This document shows positions 1 to 8,042 of a DNA stretch of 20,219 bases, piece after piece. The position numbers were made by a program, and so were the translations under genes. Source of the stretch: an uncultured Parabacteroides sp. (lineage in GTDB: Bacteria > Bacteroidota > Bacteroidia > Bacteroidales > Tannerellaceae); NCBI RefSeq assembly GCF_902493135.1, contig NZ_CABUOD010000057.1, forward strand, positions 1-20,219, given 5' to 3'. Positions within the stretch are counted from its first letter, which is position 1. Each line of letters starts with the position of its first letter. Below the pieces are notes generated by a model. It ran no database searches. It was not told the origin of the DNA and worked only from the letters and a program-made list of their open reading frames with translations.

Positions 1-84
1 ATCCGCGAACCTGGTTCTTAAATGTTTCATCCGCGAACCTGGTTCTTAAATGTTTCATCCGCGAACCTGGTCCTTAAATGGAAC
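1..84. repeat. Tandem array of 28-bp units (three copies, left edge open)
   Basis: Units lie at 1-28, 29-56 and 57-84. The first two are identical. The third differs by one T-to-C change in the middle and by its last four bases (ggaac replaces the gtttc ending). Each unit contains the near-palindrome gaacctggttc, two GAACC/GGTTC arms around one base. The copies abut with no spacers, so this is a minisatellite-like array and not CRISPR. It sits just past the stop codon of the minus-strand Kdo transferase gene and is cut by the window start, so the true copy number is unknown. Confidence 0.9.
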
Positions 85-97
85 ATTTGGTTCAGCG

Positions 98-1324
98 TTA
101 TAGCGGCAACTCCCTTAATATCCGATCCGTCACCCCTGCATTACCGCTCACAAACAGTCCGGCATTCCCGCCGGCGGCATCCAGAACTTCGCGATAGGTC
201 AGCAGTTCATCCATTTTATCGTTGAACTCATCCTTCGATGCGACCGAGAATCCCCCGCCCACCTTGATCAGGTCACGGGCTTCCCTGAACTTCCGGTACC
301 GTGGACCGAACAACACCGGAATGCCGTAGACCGCGGCTTCCAGCGTATTATGGATGCCGGCTCCGAAACCGCCTCCGATATAGGCGATCGTCCCATACCG
401 ATAGATGGAAGACAACAACCCGAAACAATCCACGATCAGGCAGTCTTTCCCTTCGAGCAGGTCCTCGTCCAGCATCACATCGGTCAGGCGGACGGACGGG
501 CGTTTCAACAACGACTCGATATACATCAGATGCTCCCGGTGAATCTCGTGCGGGGCGATGATCAGCTTCATCTCCGGATGCTCGTTGAAATAAGGGATCA
601 GTATCTCCTCGTCTTGCGGCCAGGTACTCCCGGCGATCAAGATGAGACTTTTCCCCCCGACGAATTGTTCGACTTCAGGCAACTCACGCGCCCGATCGCG
701 CACGTCGAGCACCCGGTCGAAACGGGTATCGCCGCAGACCGTCACGTTGCGGATGCCATATTGTCCGAGCAGTTCCTTCGAACGGTCGTCCTGCACGAAC
801 AAATGCGTGAAGCAGTGCAGCATCTTCCGGTAAGGAGCTCCGAACCATTGGAAGAACAACTGGTCGGGACGGAAGATCGCCGATATGATATAAACCGGGA
901 TTCCCCGCTTCTTCAACTCGCGCAAATAGTTCCCCCAAAACTCATACTTGATGAAAACAGCCATGGCCGGATTCGCCAGATCCAGGAACTTCTTTACCCG
1001 GTAAGGCGTATCGAAAGGCAGATAGCAGATCACATCCGCCCCGTTATAGTCTTTCCGTACTTCATAGCCCGAGGGAGAAAAGAAAGTAAGCAAGATCTTA
1101 TATCCCGGATATTGCGCCTTGATCTTTTCGATCATAGGACGTCCCTGCTCGAACTCTCCCAACGAAGAGGCATGGAACCAGATGTACCGGGCGTTCCGGT
1201 CTATCTCCTCACGCAAAAGGCGATTCGTCTTCCACTGGCCGAAACGCATCAGGCGTGCCTTCCGGTGGAAAGGGGAAATCAGAGCGACGATAAAGGCATA
1301 GAAATGTATGAGTAAGCTGTACAT
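98..1324 (-). CDS. waaA: 3-deoxy-D-manno-octulosonic acid (Kdo) transferase
   Basis: This GT30-family enzyme transfers Kdo from CMP-Kdo to the lipid A precursor at the inner leaflet of the cytoplasmic membrane, the first inner-core step of lipopolysaccharide synthesis. The 408-residue product is near the usual family length (E. coli KdtA is about 425). Visible features are an N-terminal hydrophobic anchor (about residues 3-18), the motif HASSLGEFEQG at 51-61 whose Glu57 matches the family catalytic Glu, the central TFFSPSGYE segment, and the C-terminal nucleotide-binding stretch with GGGFGAGIHNTLE followed by GIPVLFGP. The ATG at 1322-1324 lies four bases after the gltX stop, so the two genes are almost certainly co-transcribed with waaA second. 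No terminator hairpin was found before the tandem array at the left edge. Confidence 0.95.
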   Translation of the reverse strand: MYSLLIHFYAFIVALISPFHRKARLMRFGQWKTNRLLREEIDRNARYIWFHASSLGEFEQGRPMIEKIKAQYPGYKILLTFFSPSGYEVRKDYNGADVICYLPFDTPYRVKKFLDLANPAMAVFIKYEFWGNYLRELKKRGIPVYIISAIFRPDQLFFQWFGAPYRKMLHCFTHLFVQDDRSKELLGQYGIRNVTVCGDTRFDRVLDVRDRARELPEVEQFVGGKSLILIAGSTWPQDEEILIPYFNEHPEMKLIIAPHEIHREHLMYIESLLKRPSVRLTDVMLDEDLLEGKDCLIVDCFGLLSSIYRYGTIAYIGGGFGAGIHNTLEAAVYGIPVLFGPRYRKFREARDLIKVGGGFSVASKDEFNDKMDELLTYREVLDAAGGNAGLFVSGNAGVTDRILRELPL

Positions 1325-1328
1325 AAGA

Positions 1329-2858
1329 TTAAAAACCGCCCCCTTTCAACTGCTCTATCGCACGCTGGATACGGCGGATCGACTCTTCCTTCCCCAGGGC
1401 TTCCGTTATGTCGAAGATATGCGGGCCTTTGCCTTCGCCGACCAGGGCCAGGCGGGTCGCATTCATTATATTCCCCAAATGGTAGCCCTTGCTTTCGATC
1501 CAGGCTTTTACCTCCTCTTCCGTACCTTCGATATCGAACGGCTCACGCGTGCGGAGCACTTCGACCAGTTCGGCAAGTTGTACGGCACTGTCTTCCTTCC
1601 AACGTTTTTTACGCGTCTTTTCGTCATATTCCGTCGGAGCGATGAAGAAGAAGGAACAGAGATCCCACAGATCCTTGATGAAGGTGGCACGGTCTTTCAT
1701 CATGGCTACGACCTTCTCCACGTAGGCCGGGTCGGCTTTCACGCCGTGGCTTTCGAGGATCGGCATAAAGAGGGCGGCCGCTTCCTTATTGTCCATAGCC
1801 TGGATATAGTGATGGTTGAACCATTTTCCCTTTTCATAATCGAACTTGGCCCCGCTCTTGCTACAACGGCTCAGGTCGAAGCAGCGGATGAGTTCGTCCA
1901 TGCTCATCACTTCCTGGTCATTGCCCGGATTCCATCCTAACAGGGCCAGGAAGTTGACAACCGCTTCGGGCAGGTAACCGCTCTCGCGATAGCCTGAAGA
2001 GACTTCGCCGCTCTTCGGGTCATGCCATTCCAACGGGAACACGGGGAAGCCCAGGCGGTCGCCGTCACGTTTGCTCAGCTTGCCGTTGCCTTCCGGTTTC
2101 AGGAGCAAAGCCAGGTGTGCGAAGCGGGGCATCGTGTCTTCCCATCCGAAATAACGGTACAACAGCACGTGGAGCGGGGCGCTCGGCAACCATTCTTCAC
2201 CACGGATCACATGCGTCACTTCCATCAAGTGGTCGTCCACGATATTGGCCAGGTGGTAAGTGGGCAGCTGGTCGGCCGATTTATATAAGACTTTGTCATC
2301 CAGGATGGAAGAGTTGATAATCACTTCGCCACGGATCAGGTCGTTCACATGGATGTTCTCATCCGGCTCGATCTTGACGCGGACCACATACTGGCGGCCG
2401 GCATCGATCAAGGACTTCACCTCCTCCTCGGAAAGAGTCAGCGAGTTGCGCATCTGCATACGAGTGGATGCATCATACTGGAAATTGGGGATTTCCTTCC
2501 GTTTGGCTTCCAGCTCTTCAGGCGTGTCGAATGCGATATACGCGTGGCCGGCCTCCAGCAGCCGATCGACATACTTCTTGTAAATATCCCTGCGTTCGCT
2601 CTGGCGGTAAGGGCCATACTCGCCTCCGAAGCCGACACCTTCGTCGAACTTGATGCCCAACCAGGTAAGCGCTTCTATGATATAGGCTTCCGCTCCGGGG
2701 ACGAAACGTTGCGAGTCGGTATCTTCGATACGGAGAATCAGATCTCCACCCTTCTGTTTGGCAAACAGATAATTGTATAAAGCCGTACGAACACCTCCGA
2801 TATGCAAGGCTCCTGTGGGGCTCGGTGCAAACCGGACTCTAACTTTCCTTTGAGTCAT
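1329..2858 (-). CDS. gltX: Glutamyl-tRNA synthetase
   Basis: This class I aminoacyl-tRNA synthetase charges tRNA-Glu with glutamate in the cytoplasm. The 509-residue protein opens with RFAPSPTGALHIGG (residues 9-22), which contains the HIGH-type signature, and carries the KMSKS-type loop as KLSKRDGDR at 260-268. The body also has the GluRS-typical stretches FAHLALLLKPEGNGKLSKR and LGWNPG. Length and motif spacing fit bacterial GltX. The start at 2858 gives the expected N-terminus and lies just downstream of a good Bacteroidetes promoter. It heads a two-gene unit with waaA and is divergent from the 7TM-HD gene, with which it shares a short AT-rich intergenic region. Whether it also charges tRNA-Gln cannot be decided from the sequence. 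Confidence 0.97.
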   Translation of the reverse strand: MTQRKVRVRFAPSPTGALHIGGVRTALYNYLFAKQKGGDLILRIEDTDSQRFVPGAEAYIIEALTWLGIKFDEGVGFGGEYGPYRQSERRDIYKKYVDRLLEAGHAYIAFDTPEELEAKRKEIPNFQYDASTRMQMRNSLTLSEEEVKSLIDAGRQYVVRVKIEPDENIHVNDLIRGEVIINSSILDDKVLYKSADQLPTYHLANIVDDHLMEVTHVIRGEEWLPSAPLHVLLYRYFGWEDTMPRFAHLALLLKPEGNGKLSKRDGDRLGFPVFPLEWHDPKSGEVSSGYRESGYLPEAVVNFLALLGWNPGNDQEVMSMDELIRCFDLSRCSKSGAKFDYEKGKWFNHHYIQAMDNKEAAALFMPILESHGVKADPAYVEKVVAMMKDRATFIKDLWDLCSFFFIAPTEYDEKTRKKRWKEDSAVQLAELVEVLRTREPFDIEGTEEEVKAWIESKGYHLGNIMNATRLALVGEGKGPHIFDITEALGKEESIRRIQRAIEQLKGGGF

Positions 2859-2884
2859 AATTCTTTCATTCTATAATAATGCGG

Positions 2885-2915
2885 CAAAAGTAGCCCTTTT
2901 TTTTCTCTTAGTAAA
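2885..2915 (-). promoter_or_regulatory. Predicted Bacteroidetes-type promoter of gltX-waaA
   Basis: Read on the minus strand, 2892-2885 is TACTTTTG, a perfect match to the Bacteroidetes -7 element TAnnTTTG. A TTTA at 2915-2912 lies 19 bases upstream and matches three of four bases of the -33 TTTG element. The predicted transcript would start about 20 bases before the gltX ATG. Confidence 0.7.
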
Positions 2916-2933
2916 CTTTTTTATGTACATTTC
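2902..2933 (+). promoter_or_regulatory. Candidate promoter of the 7TM-HD gene
   Basis: TTTC at 2902-2905 and TACATTTC at 2926-2933 are spaced by 20 bases, each one mismatch from TTTG and TAnnTTTG. The -7 element overlaps an upstream ATG at 2923. If it is real, that ATG cannot be the start codon, and translation begins at the ATG at 2956. Confidence 0.45.
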
Positions 2934-2955
2934 GCCTTTCAATAAACAGAACATT

Positions 2956-4986
2956 ATGAAAGCAAAGAACTATAGCATACATCCGAGTGTCTATTTTATC
3001 GTAGCGGCCTTGTTGATCGCTTACTTCTTTCCACGGGAAGGGAAGTTCCGTTACCAGTTCTACGAAGGGAAACCCTGGCGGTACGGGTTGCTCACCGCTC
3101 CGAGCGACTTCCCGATCTACAAGACGGATGCGGAAGTAGAGGCCGAACGCGATAGCGCCTTGGGGAAGTTCGAGCCCTATTACCGGCTGGATGCCACGAT
3201 CGAATCCGAAGAGATAGACAAACTACGCGCCGACTATCGGGGCACGCTGAAGAACCGGGCGACCCCGGCCTATATGCAATATATCGAAAACAGCCTGCAA
3301 AAGCTATACCGGGACGGCATCATTTCGACCCAGGACATGGACGAGCTCAAGAAGGAGAAATATCCCCGCATCAACCTGCTCGCGGGCAGCGTCGCGCAGC
3401 CTCACTACAGCAGCGAGTTCTTCACGGTCAAGACGGCGTATGAGTTTATCATCAACAATTGCCCCTCCCGCCTGGACAGGTCGATCCTGCAATCTTGCGA
3501 TATCAACAACTACCTGGTGGAAAACGTCACCTACGACAAGGCGATGTCGGAAAAAGTCAGGGAAGACATCCTGAACAGCGTCCCGCTGGCCAACGGCATG
3601 ATACAGGCGGGAGAACGTATCGTCGACCGTGGCGAGATCATCGACAACCACACGTACAACGTGCTCCGTTCGCTTAAGATCGTACACGAGACCAAGTCCG
3701 GAGGCGCCCAGCGCCAAGGCATCATCATGGGAGGCCAGTTCGTGCTGGTATTCGGGATCCTCTTCTGCTTCTGGCTGTACCTGTGGTCGTTCCGGTTGAA
3801 GATCCTGCATAACAGGAGGAACGCGCTTTTCCTCGTACTGTGCGTGTTCGTGAGCTGCATCCTGACGGAGCTTTGCGTGACGTACGGGTTGTTCAATATC
3901 TATATCCTTCCGTTCGCCATCGTGCCGATTGTCGTACGCACGTTCTTCGACTCGCGTACGGCTCTGTTCACGCACCTGATCATCGTGCTGATCTGTTCGC
4001 TGATGGTGCCATTCCCGCACGAGTTCCTGCTGCTCCAGGTAATTGCCGGCATGGTCGTGACATTCAGCTTGCGGGATTTGTACGAACGTTCCCAGCTGAT
4101 CCGTTGCGCCTTCTTCATCTTCATGTCCTACGCGCTCTGCTACATCAGCCTTTCCATCTATCAGGAAGCGGACTTGAAGAAGATCAACTGGATGATGATG
4201 CTCTACTTCGGCATCAACTTCATCCTGCTGATGTTTACCTACATATTAGTATATATGTTGGAAAAGACATTCGGCTATGTCTCCAGCATCACGCTGGTCG
4301 AGCTTTCGAACATCAACACGCCGATCCTGAAAAAGCTGTCCGAGACGTCACCGGGCACCTTCCAGCATTCCTTGCAGATGTCGATCTTAGCGTCGGAAGC
4401 GGCTGCCGCCATCGGAGCGAACGCGCAGCTCGTACGTACAGGCGCCATGTATCATGACATCGGCAAGATGGCGAACCCGGCGTTCTTCACCGAGAACCAG
4501 AGCAGTATCAATCCGCACGGCCAGCTATCGTTCGACCAAAGTGCGAAAATCATCATCAACCATGTGAGCGACGGTGTCAAGATCGCTGAAAAAGCGATGT
4601 TGCCGAAAGCCATCATCGACTTTATCCGCACCCATCACGGCCGCGGAAAAGCCAAATATTTCTATAACTCCTTCAAGAACCAGTATCCCGACCGCGAGAT
4701 AGACGAAGAGGCTTTCACCTATCCCGGCCCGAACCCCTTCTCGAAAGAGACAGCCGTCCTGATGATGGCCGACTCGGTCGAAGCGGCCTCCCGTAGCCTG
4801 AAAGAGCACACGGAAGAAAACATACGCGCCCTGGTCGACAAGATCATAGACGGACAGATCGCCGACGGGCTGATGCGAGGCGCCCCGCTGACGTTCAAGG
4901 ATGTGGAAACGATCAAGAATGTCTTTGTGGAAAAACTGAAGATCATGTACCACACGCGGATCAGTTATCCGGATCTGAAGAAGTAG
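2956..4986 (+). CDS. 7TM-HD family phosphohydrolase (PgpH/YqfF-like, HDIG domain), probable c-di-AMP phosphodiesterase
   Basis: Family members hydrolyse c-di-AMP to pApA (PgpH of Listeria); this activity is inferred here. The chosen start gives 676 residues beginning MKAKNYSIHPSVYF. An alternative ATG at 2923 adds 11 residues, but it overlaps the candidate -7 element. The order is one N-terminal transmembrane helix (about residues 8-25), a roughly 220-residue extracytoplasmic 7TMR-HDED-type domain, a block of about seven transmembrane helices, then a cytoplasmic HD domain. The HD domain shows YHDIGK (nucleotides 4450-4467), FIRTHHG with further metal-binding His residues, and an Asp in MMADSVEAA. 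All metal-ligand motifs are present, so the enzyme looks intact. The gene is alone on this strand, divergent from gltX, and its last 26 bases overlap the convergent phosphatase gene. Confidence 0.88.
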   Translation: MKAKNYSIHPSVYFIVAALLIAYFFPREGKFRYQFYEGKPWRYGLLTAPSDFPIYKTDAEVEAERDSALGKFEPYYRLDATIESEEIDKLRADYRGTLKNRATPAYMQYIENSLQKLYRDGIISTQDMDELKKEKYPRINLLAGSVAQPHYSSEFFTVKTAYEFIINNCPSRLDRSILQSCDINNYLVENVTYDKAMSEKVREDILNSVPLANGMIQAGERIVDRGEIIDNHTYNVLRSLKIVHETKSGGAQRQGIIMGGQFVLVFGILFCFWLYLWSFRLKILHNRRNALFLVLCVFVSCILTELCVTYGLFNIYILPFAIVPIVVRTFFDSRTALFTHLIIVLICSLMVPFPHEFLLLQVIAGMVVTFSLRDLYERSQLIRCAFFIFMSYALCYISLSIYQEADLKKINWMMMLYFGINFILLMFTYILVYMLEKTFGYVSSITLVELSNINTPILKKLSETSPGTFQHSLQMSILASEAAAAIGANAQLVRTGAMYHDIGKMANPAFFTENQSSINPHGQLSFDQSAKIIINHVSDGVKIAEKAMLPKAIIDFIRTHHGRGKAKYFYNSFKNQYPDREIDEEAFTYPGPNPFSKETAVLMMADSVEAASRSLKEHTEENIRALVDKIIDGQIADGLMRGAPLTFKDVETIKNVFVEKLKIMYHTRISYPDLKK

Positions 4987-5467
4987 GTCCCACAAGTTCC
5001 TCCAGCAACCCCGCGCAGGCATCCTCCAGCAGATCGAGGACCAGTTCGAAACCTTCCGCCCCGCTATAGTACGGATCGGGGACGTAGTCATAGAGCTTGT
5101 TACGGGAATATTCCGTCATCTGATGTATCTTTCCCACGGATTCCAAAGCCGGGGCTTTCCGTTTGAGATCGTCTATGTTGCGGTTGTCCATGCCGATGAT
5201 CAGGTCGAAGTCGAAAAAATCGTCCGTACATACCGGGCGGGAAACCGAATCCAACTTATATCCCCTACGGGCAGCATGCGAACGCATACGCGGATCGGCC
5301 TTTTCTCCTGCGTGATACCCGATGATGCCGGCAGAATCGACCTTGATCCGGCCGGCCAGCCCCGCATCCTGAACCAACTTCTTCATCACAGCCTCGGCCG
5401 AGGGCGAACGACAAATATTCCCCAGACACACAAACAATATCTTATATTCTCCTTTCCCCTCTCCCAT
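4961..5467 (-). CDS. Low-molecular-weight protein tyrosine phosphatase
   Basis: This cytoplasmic phosphatase family acts on phosphotyrosine, in bacteria often on BY-kinases that control capsule or exopolysaccharide export; the target here is unknown. The 168-residue protein is of normal family length. Near the N-terminus is FVCLGNICRSPSAEA, giving the catalytic P-loop CX5R with Cys14 and Arg20. The general-acid motif DPYY is at 131-134. The start at 5467 is the only Met before the P-loop; the Shine-Dalgarno-like AAGGAAG is very close to it, so initiation may be weak or unusual. The gene follows priA by 33 bases, and those bases contain a four-copy heptamer repeat. Its 3' end overlaps the convergent 7TM-HD gene by 26 bases. 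No tyrosine kinase or capsule gene is nearby. Confidence 0.92.
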   Translation of the reverse strand: MGEGKGEYKILFVCLGNICRSPSAEAVMKKLVQDAGLAGRIKVDSAGIIGYHAGEKADPRMRSHAARRGYKLDSVSRPVCTDDFFDFDLIIGMDNRNIDDLKRKAPALESVGKIHQMTEYSRNKLYDYVPDPYYSGAEGFELVLDLLEDACAGLLEELVGPTSSDPDN

Positions 5468-5471
5468 CTTC

Positions 5472-5499
5472 CTTAATTCTTAATTCTTAATTCTTAATT
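5472..5499. repeat. Heptanucleotide tandem repeat (cttaatt x4)
   Basis: Four perfect copies of cttaatt lie at 5472-5478, 5479-5485, 5486-5492 and 5493-5499. They fill almost the whole gap between the priA stop codon and the phosphatase start. The repeat ends five bases before the phosphatase ATG on the minus strand, so copy-number change would alter the distance and A/T context in front of that start without touching either reading frame. Confidence 0.95.
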
Positions 5500-5500
5500 T

Positions 5501-7963
5501 CTAAGCCGGATCCACATCATAGTGCACGATCAACTGCTTAAACGGCAAGTAGCGTTGCATTTCGGTGTGTACCGATTCCAGTATCTCGCGTACCGGAGCG
5601 ATCGCGGCGGCGATCTCTATCTTTAGCACAATCTTCCGGATGTGAAGGGTCTGCACACGCGTGATCGGCGGAGTGACCGGTCCAAGCACGCGTTCGCCCA
5701 GGCGGCGACGTAGGTTTTCGGCGTATAAAGCCGATAGTTCCTGCAAAACGGAATCATTCCGGCTACGCAAGACAATCACGATCAAACGGTAGTAAGGCGG
5801 ATAACGGAACAGGCTCCGCTCACCCAATTGAAGACGTACCATCTCCTTATAGGCGAAACGTTCCACCATCCGGATCAACGGATGGTCGGGCTGAGACGTT
5901 TGCAGGACAACCGTTCCCCGCTTATCCCGCCTTCCGGCGCGGCCACTCACCTGTACCATCAACTGGAAGGCGCGTTCATGGGCACGGAAATCCGGGAAGT
6001 TCATCAGGCTGTCGGCATTCAGGATACCGACCACGCTGACGTTGCCGAAATCCAGGCCTTTCGACAGCATCTGGGTCCCGATCAATATCTGTGTTTTACC
6101 TTTCTCAAAGTCGGCGATGATCCGCTCATAGGCCGTACGGGTGCGGGCGGTATCGAAATCCAGACGCTCGACCTTGGCTGATGGGAACAGGGCGGCTATC
6201 TCCTCCTCCACCTTCTCGGTCCCGAACCCCATCGTGCGAAGTTCCGGACTCTGGCACTCCGGGCATTGGCGAGGCAACTGGATCTTGTATCCGCAATAGT
6301 GGCATACCAACTCGTTACGGAACTTATGATACGTCAGGCTGACATCGCAATTGACACAATGAGGAACCCAACCGCACCCCTTGCACTCGATCACCGGAGC
6401 GAAGCCCCGGCGGTTCTGGAACAGGATCGCCTGCCCTCCCTTCTCCAACGCATCGCTCAACTTGTCTACCAGGACCGGCGAAAAGAGCGTGTCTTTCATG
6501 ATCTTCTTGCGCCTCAGTTCCTTGATATCGACCGGCAGAATTTCCGGCATCAGCCGGTCGCCGTAACGGGTAGACAGTTCCACCAGACCGTATTTGCCGG
6601 TAGTGGCATTAAAATAGGAATCGATCGAAGGAGTAGCAGAGCCCAACAAGGTTTTCGCCCCATGCATACCGGCCAGCACCAAGGCGGCATTACGGGCATG
6701 ATAGCGCGGGGCCGGCTCCTGCTGCTTATAGGTGTTCTCATGCTCCTCGTCTACGATAATCAAGCCTAAATCCTTGAAAGGCAGAAATAAGGAGGAACGG
6801 ACGCCTACTACCAGCATCGGCTCGCCCGTATGCAACAAACGGTTCCAGACTTCCACCCGCTCGTTATCGGAAAATTTGGAATGATAGACCAGCAGCTTAT
6901 CACCAAACAACTTGGCCAGCCGTTCCGTGATCTGGGTGGTGATGGCGATCTCAGGCAGCAGATACAATACCTGGCGTCCCGTCTTCAGCACCTCGTCGAT
7001 CAGCCGCATGTAAACTTCCGTCTTTCCGCTGGAAGTAACACCGTGCAGCAGGCAGACTTCTTTCTCCCGGAAGACTTCGTGTATCTCCCCGTAAGCCTTC
7101 TCCTGCGCCGCACTCAAAGGGTGAAGGGGCTGCAAACGGCAAACGGGGACCTGCAACCTTCCCACCTCTTTCTCATAACTTTCCAGCACGCCCCGCTTCA
7201 GCAGGCTGTCCAGTATAGCCGGCGAACAACCGCTGCACTCCAACAATTCCTTCTTCGACAATTCGCGTACCAGTGCCGGATTAAGCGCATGACTGAACTC
7301 CAGGAAACAGATCAGCAAGTGCTCCTGCTTCTTCGCCCGCCTGAAGTCTGCAAACACGGCCTGTAGTTTTCCTTCATCCTCATACGCCTCGGCAAGGCGG
7401 ATAAAGGTCTGCTTCTTCGGCACAAAGCCCCGTTTCAGCTCCTCGCTCACCTCGACCGCCCCTTTAGCCATCAGGGAGGCGACAACCGGCACGACATTCC
7501 GCAGACCGGTTTTCTTCTCCAGCTCCGAAACAGTGAGTTTCAAGACGCCGGTAAAGGCATCCAGCACGGCCTGTTCATTCGGCCGCAAAGGGCCGTCGGC
7601 TTCAAACTCTTCATTATAGGTGACAGCCGTTTCACTCTCCAGTTTCAATCCGGAAGGCAAAGCCGCCTTGTAAACATCTCCTAATTTACACAGATAATAG
7701 GATGCGATCCATTTCCAGAAACGAAGTTGCGGCCGACGGAGCACAGGCGTGGCATCCAGCAGGGCATAAATCTCCTTCGTCTCGTACTGGCCGTCAGCCC
7801 CATGCTCGTGCACATCCATGACGATGGCCGTATAATAACGCTTCTTTCCGAAATGGACGATCACCCGGCAACCGGGCGTTACCGCCTGTTCCATATCGGG
7901 CGGTATGCTATAGGTATAGCTGTTCTCTAACGGAAGCGGGAGTATGACGTTTGCGTACTTCAT
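5501..7963 (-). CDS. priA: Primosomal replication restart helicase PriA
   Basis: PriA is a 3'-5' superfamily 2 helicase that recognises stalled forks and reloads the replisome. From the ATG at 7961-7963 the protein is 820 residues, beginning MKYANVILPLPLENSYTYSI, typical of the PriA 3'-DNA-binding domain. An in-frame extension of 44 codons upstream is rejected because a near-perfect promoter lies inside it. Walker A is GVTSSGKT at 308-315 and the DEEH box is at 405-408. The zinc-binding insert has Cys at 527, 530, 536, 539, 554, 557, 567 and 570, all eight expected ligands. Motifs V and VI appear as IGTQMLSKGLDFGNV and QVSGRAGR. The tyrosine phosphatase gene follows at 33 bases and is probably co-transcribed. 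Confidence 0.96.
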   Translation of the reverse strand: MKYANVILPLPLENSYTYSIPPDMEQAVTPGCRVIVHFGKKRYYTAIVMDVHEHGADGQYETKEIYALLDATPVLRRPQLRFWKWIASYYLCKLGDVYKAALPSGLKLESETAVTYNEEFEADGPLRPNEQAVLDAFTGVLKLTVSELEKKTGLRNVVPVVASLMAKGAVEVSEELKRGFVPKKQTFIRLAEAYEDEGKLQAVFADFRRAKKQEHLLICFLEFSHALNPALVRELSKKELLECSGCSPAILDSLLKRGVLESYEKEVGRLQVPVCRLQPLHPLSAAQEKAYGEIHEVFREKEVCLLHGVTSSGKTEVYMRLIDEVLKTGRQVLYLLPEIAITTQITERLAKLFGDKLLVYHSKFSDNERVEVWNRLLHTGEPMLVVGVRSSLFLPFKDLGLIIVDEEHENTYKQQEPAPRYHARNAALVLAGMHGAKTLLGSATPSIDSYFNATTGKYGLVELSTRYGDRLMPEILPVDIKELRRKKIMKDTLFSPVLVDKLSDALEKGGQAILFQNRRGFAPVIECKGCGWVPHCVNCDVSLTYHKFRNELVCHYCGYKIQLPRQCPECQSPELRTMGFGTEKVEEEIAALFPSAKVERLDFDTARTRTAYERIIADFEKGKTQILIGTQMLSKGLDFGNVSVVGILNADSLMNFPDFRAHERAFQLMVQVSGRAGRRDKRGTVVLQTSQPDHPLIRMVERFAYKEMVRLQLGERSLFRYPPYYRLIVIVLRSRNDSVLQELSALYAENLRRRLGERVLGPVTPPITRVQTLHIRKIVLKIEIAAAIAPVREILESVHTEMQRYLPFKQLIVHYDVDPA

Positions 7964-7979
7964 ATATTCATTAAAGCTC

Positions 7980-8011
7980 CAAAAATAATGAAAAGAAAAG
8001 TCATACACAAA
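7980..8011 (-). promoter_or_regulatory. Predicted promoter of priA
   Basis: On the minus strand TTTG at 8011-8008 is followed after exactly 20 bases by TATTTTTG at 7987-7980, an exact match to both Bacteroidetes elements. Transcription would start about 10 bases before the priA ATG. This separates priA from the fimbrial operon that ends at 8043 and fixes the priA start at 7963. Confidence 0.8.
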
Positions 8012-8042
8012 AAAATCGCAAATTCCGCTCCTTGTTCGATGT

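Noticed and set aside
1..84. CRISPR array at the left edge, and likewise at 20146-20219
   Set aside because: Both are head-to-tail repeats with no unique spacers, and there are no cas genes.
350..1315. Long open frame on the plus strand (about 321 codons)
   Set aside because: It lies entirely antisense to waaA, its translation shows no recognisable domain, and the waaA frame has all family motifs. It is a by-product of GC-biased codons.
3304..4020. Open frame of about 238 codons on the minus strand
   Set aside because: It is antisense to the 7TM-HD gene, and its product is rich in charged residues, Val and His with no domain.
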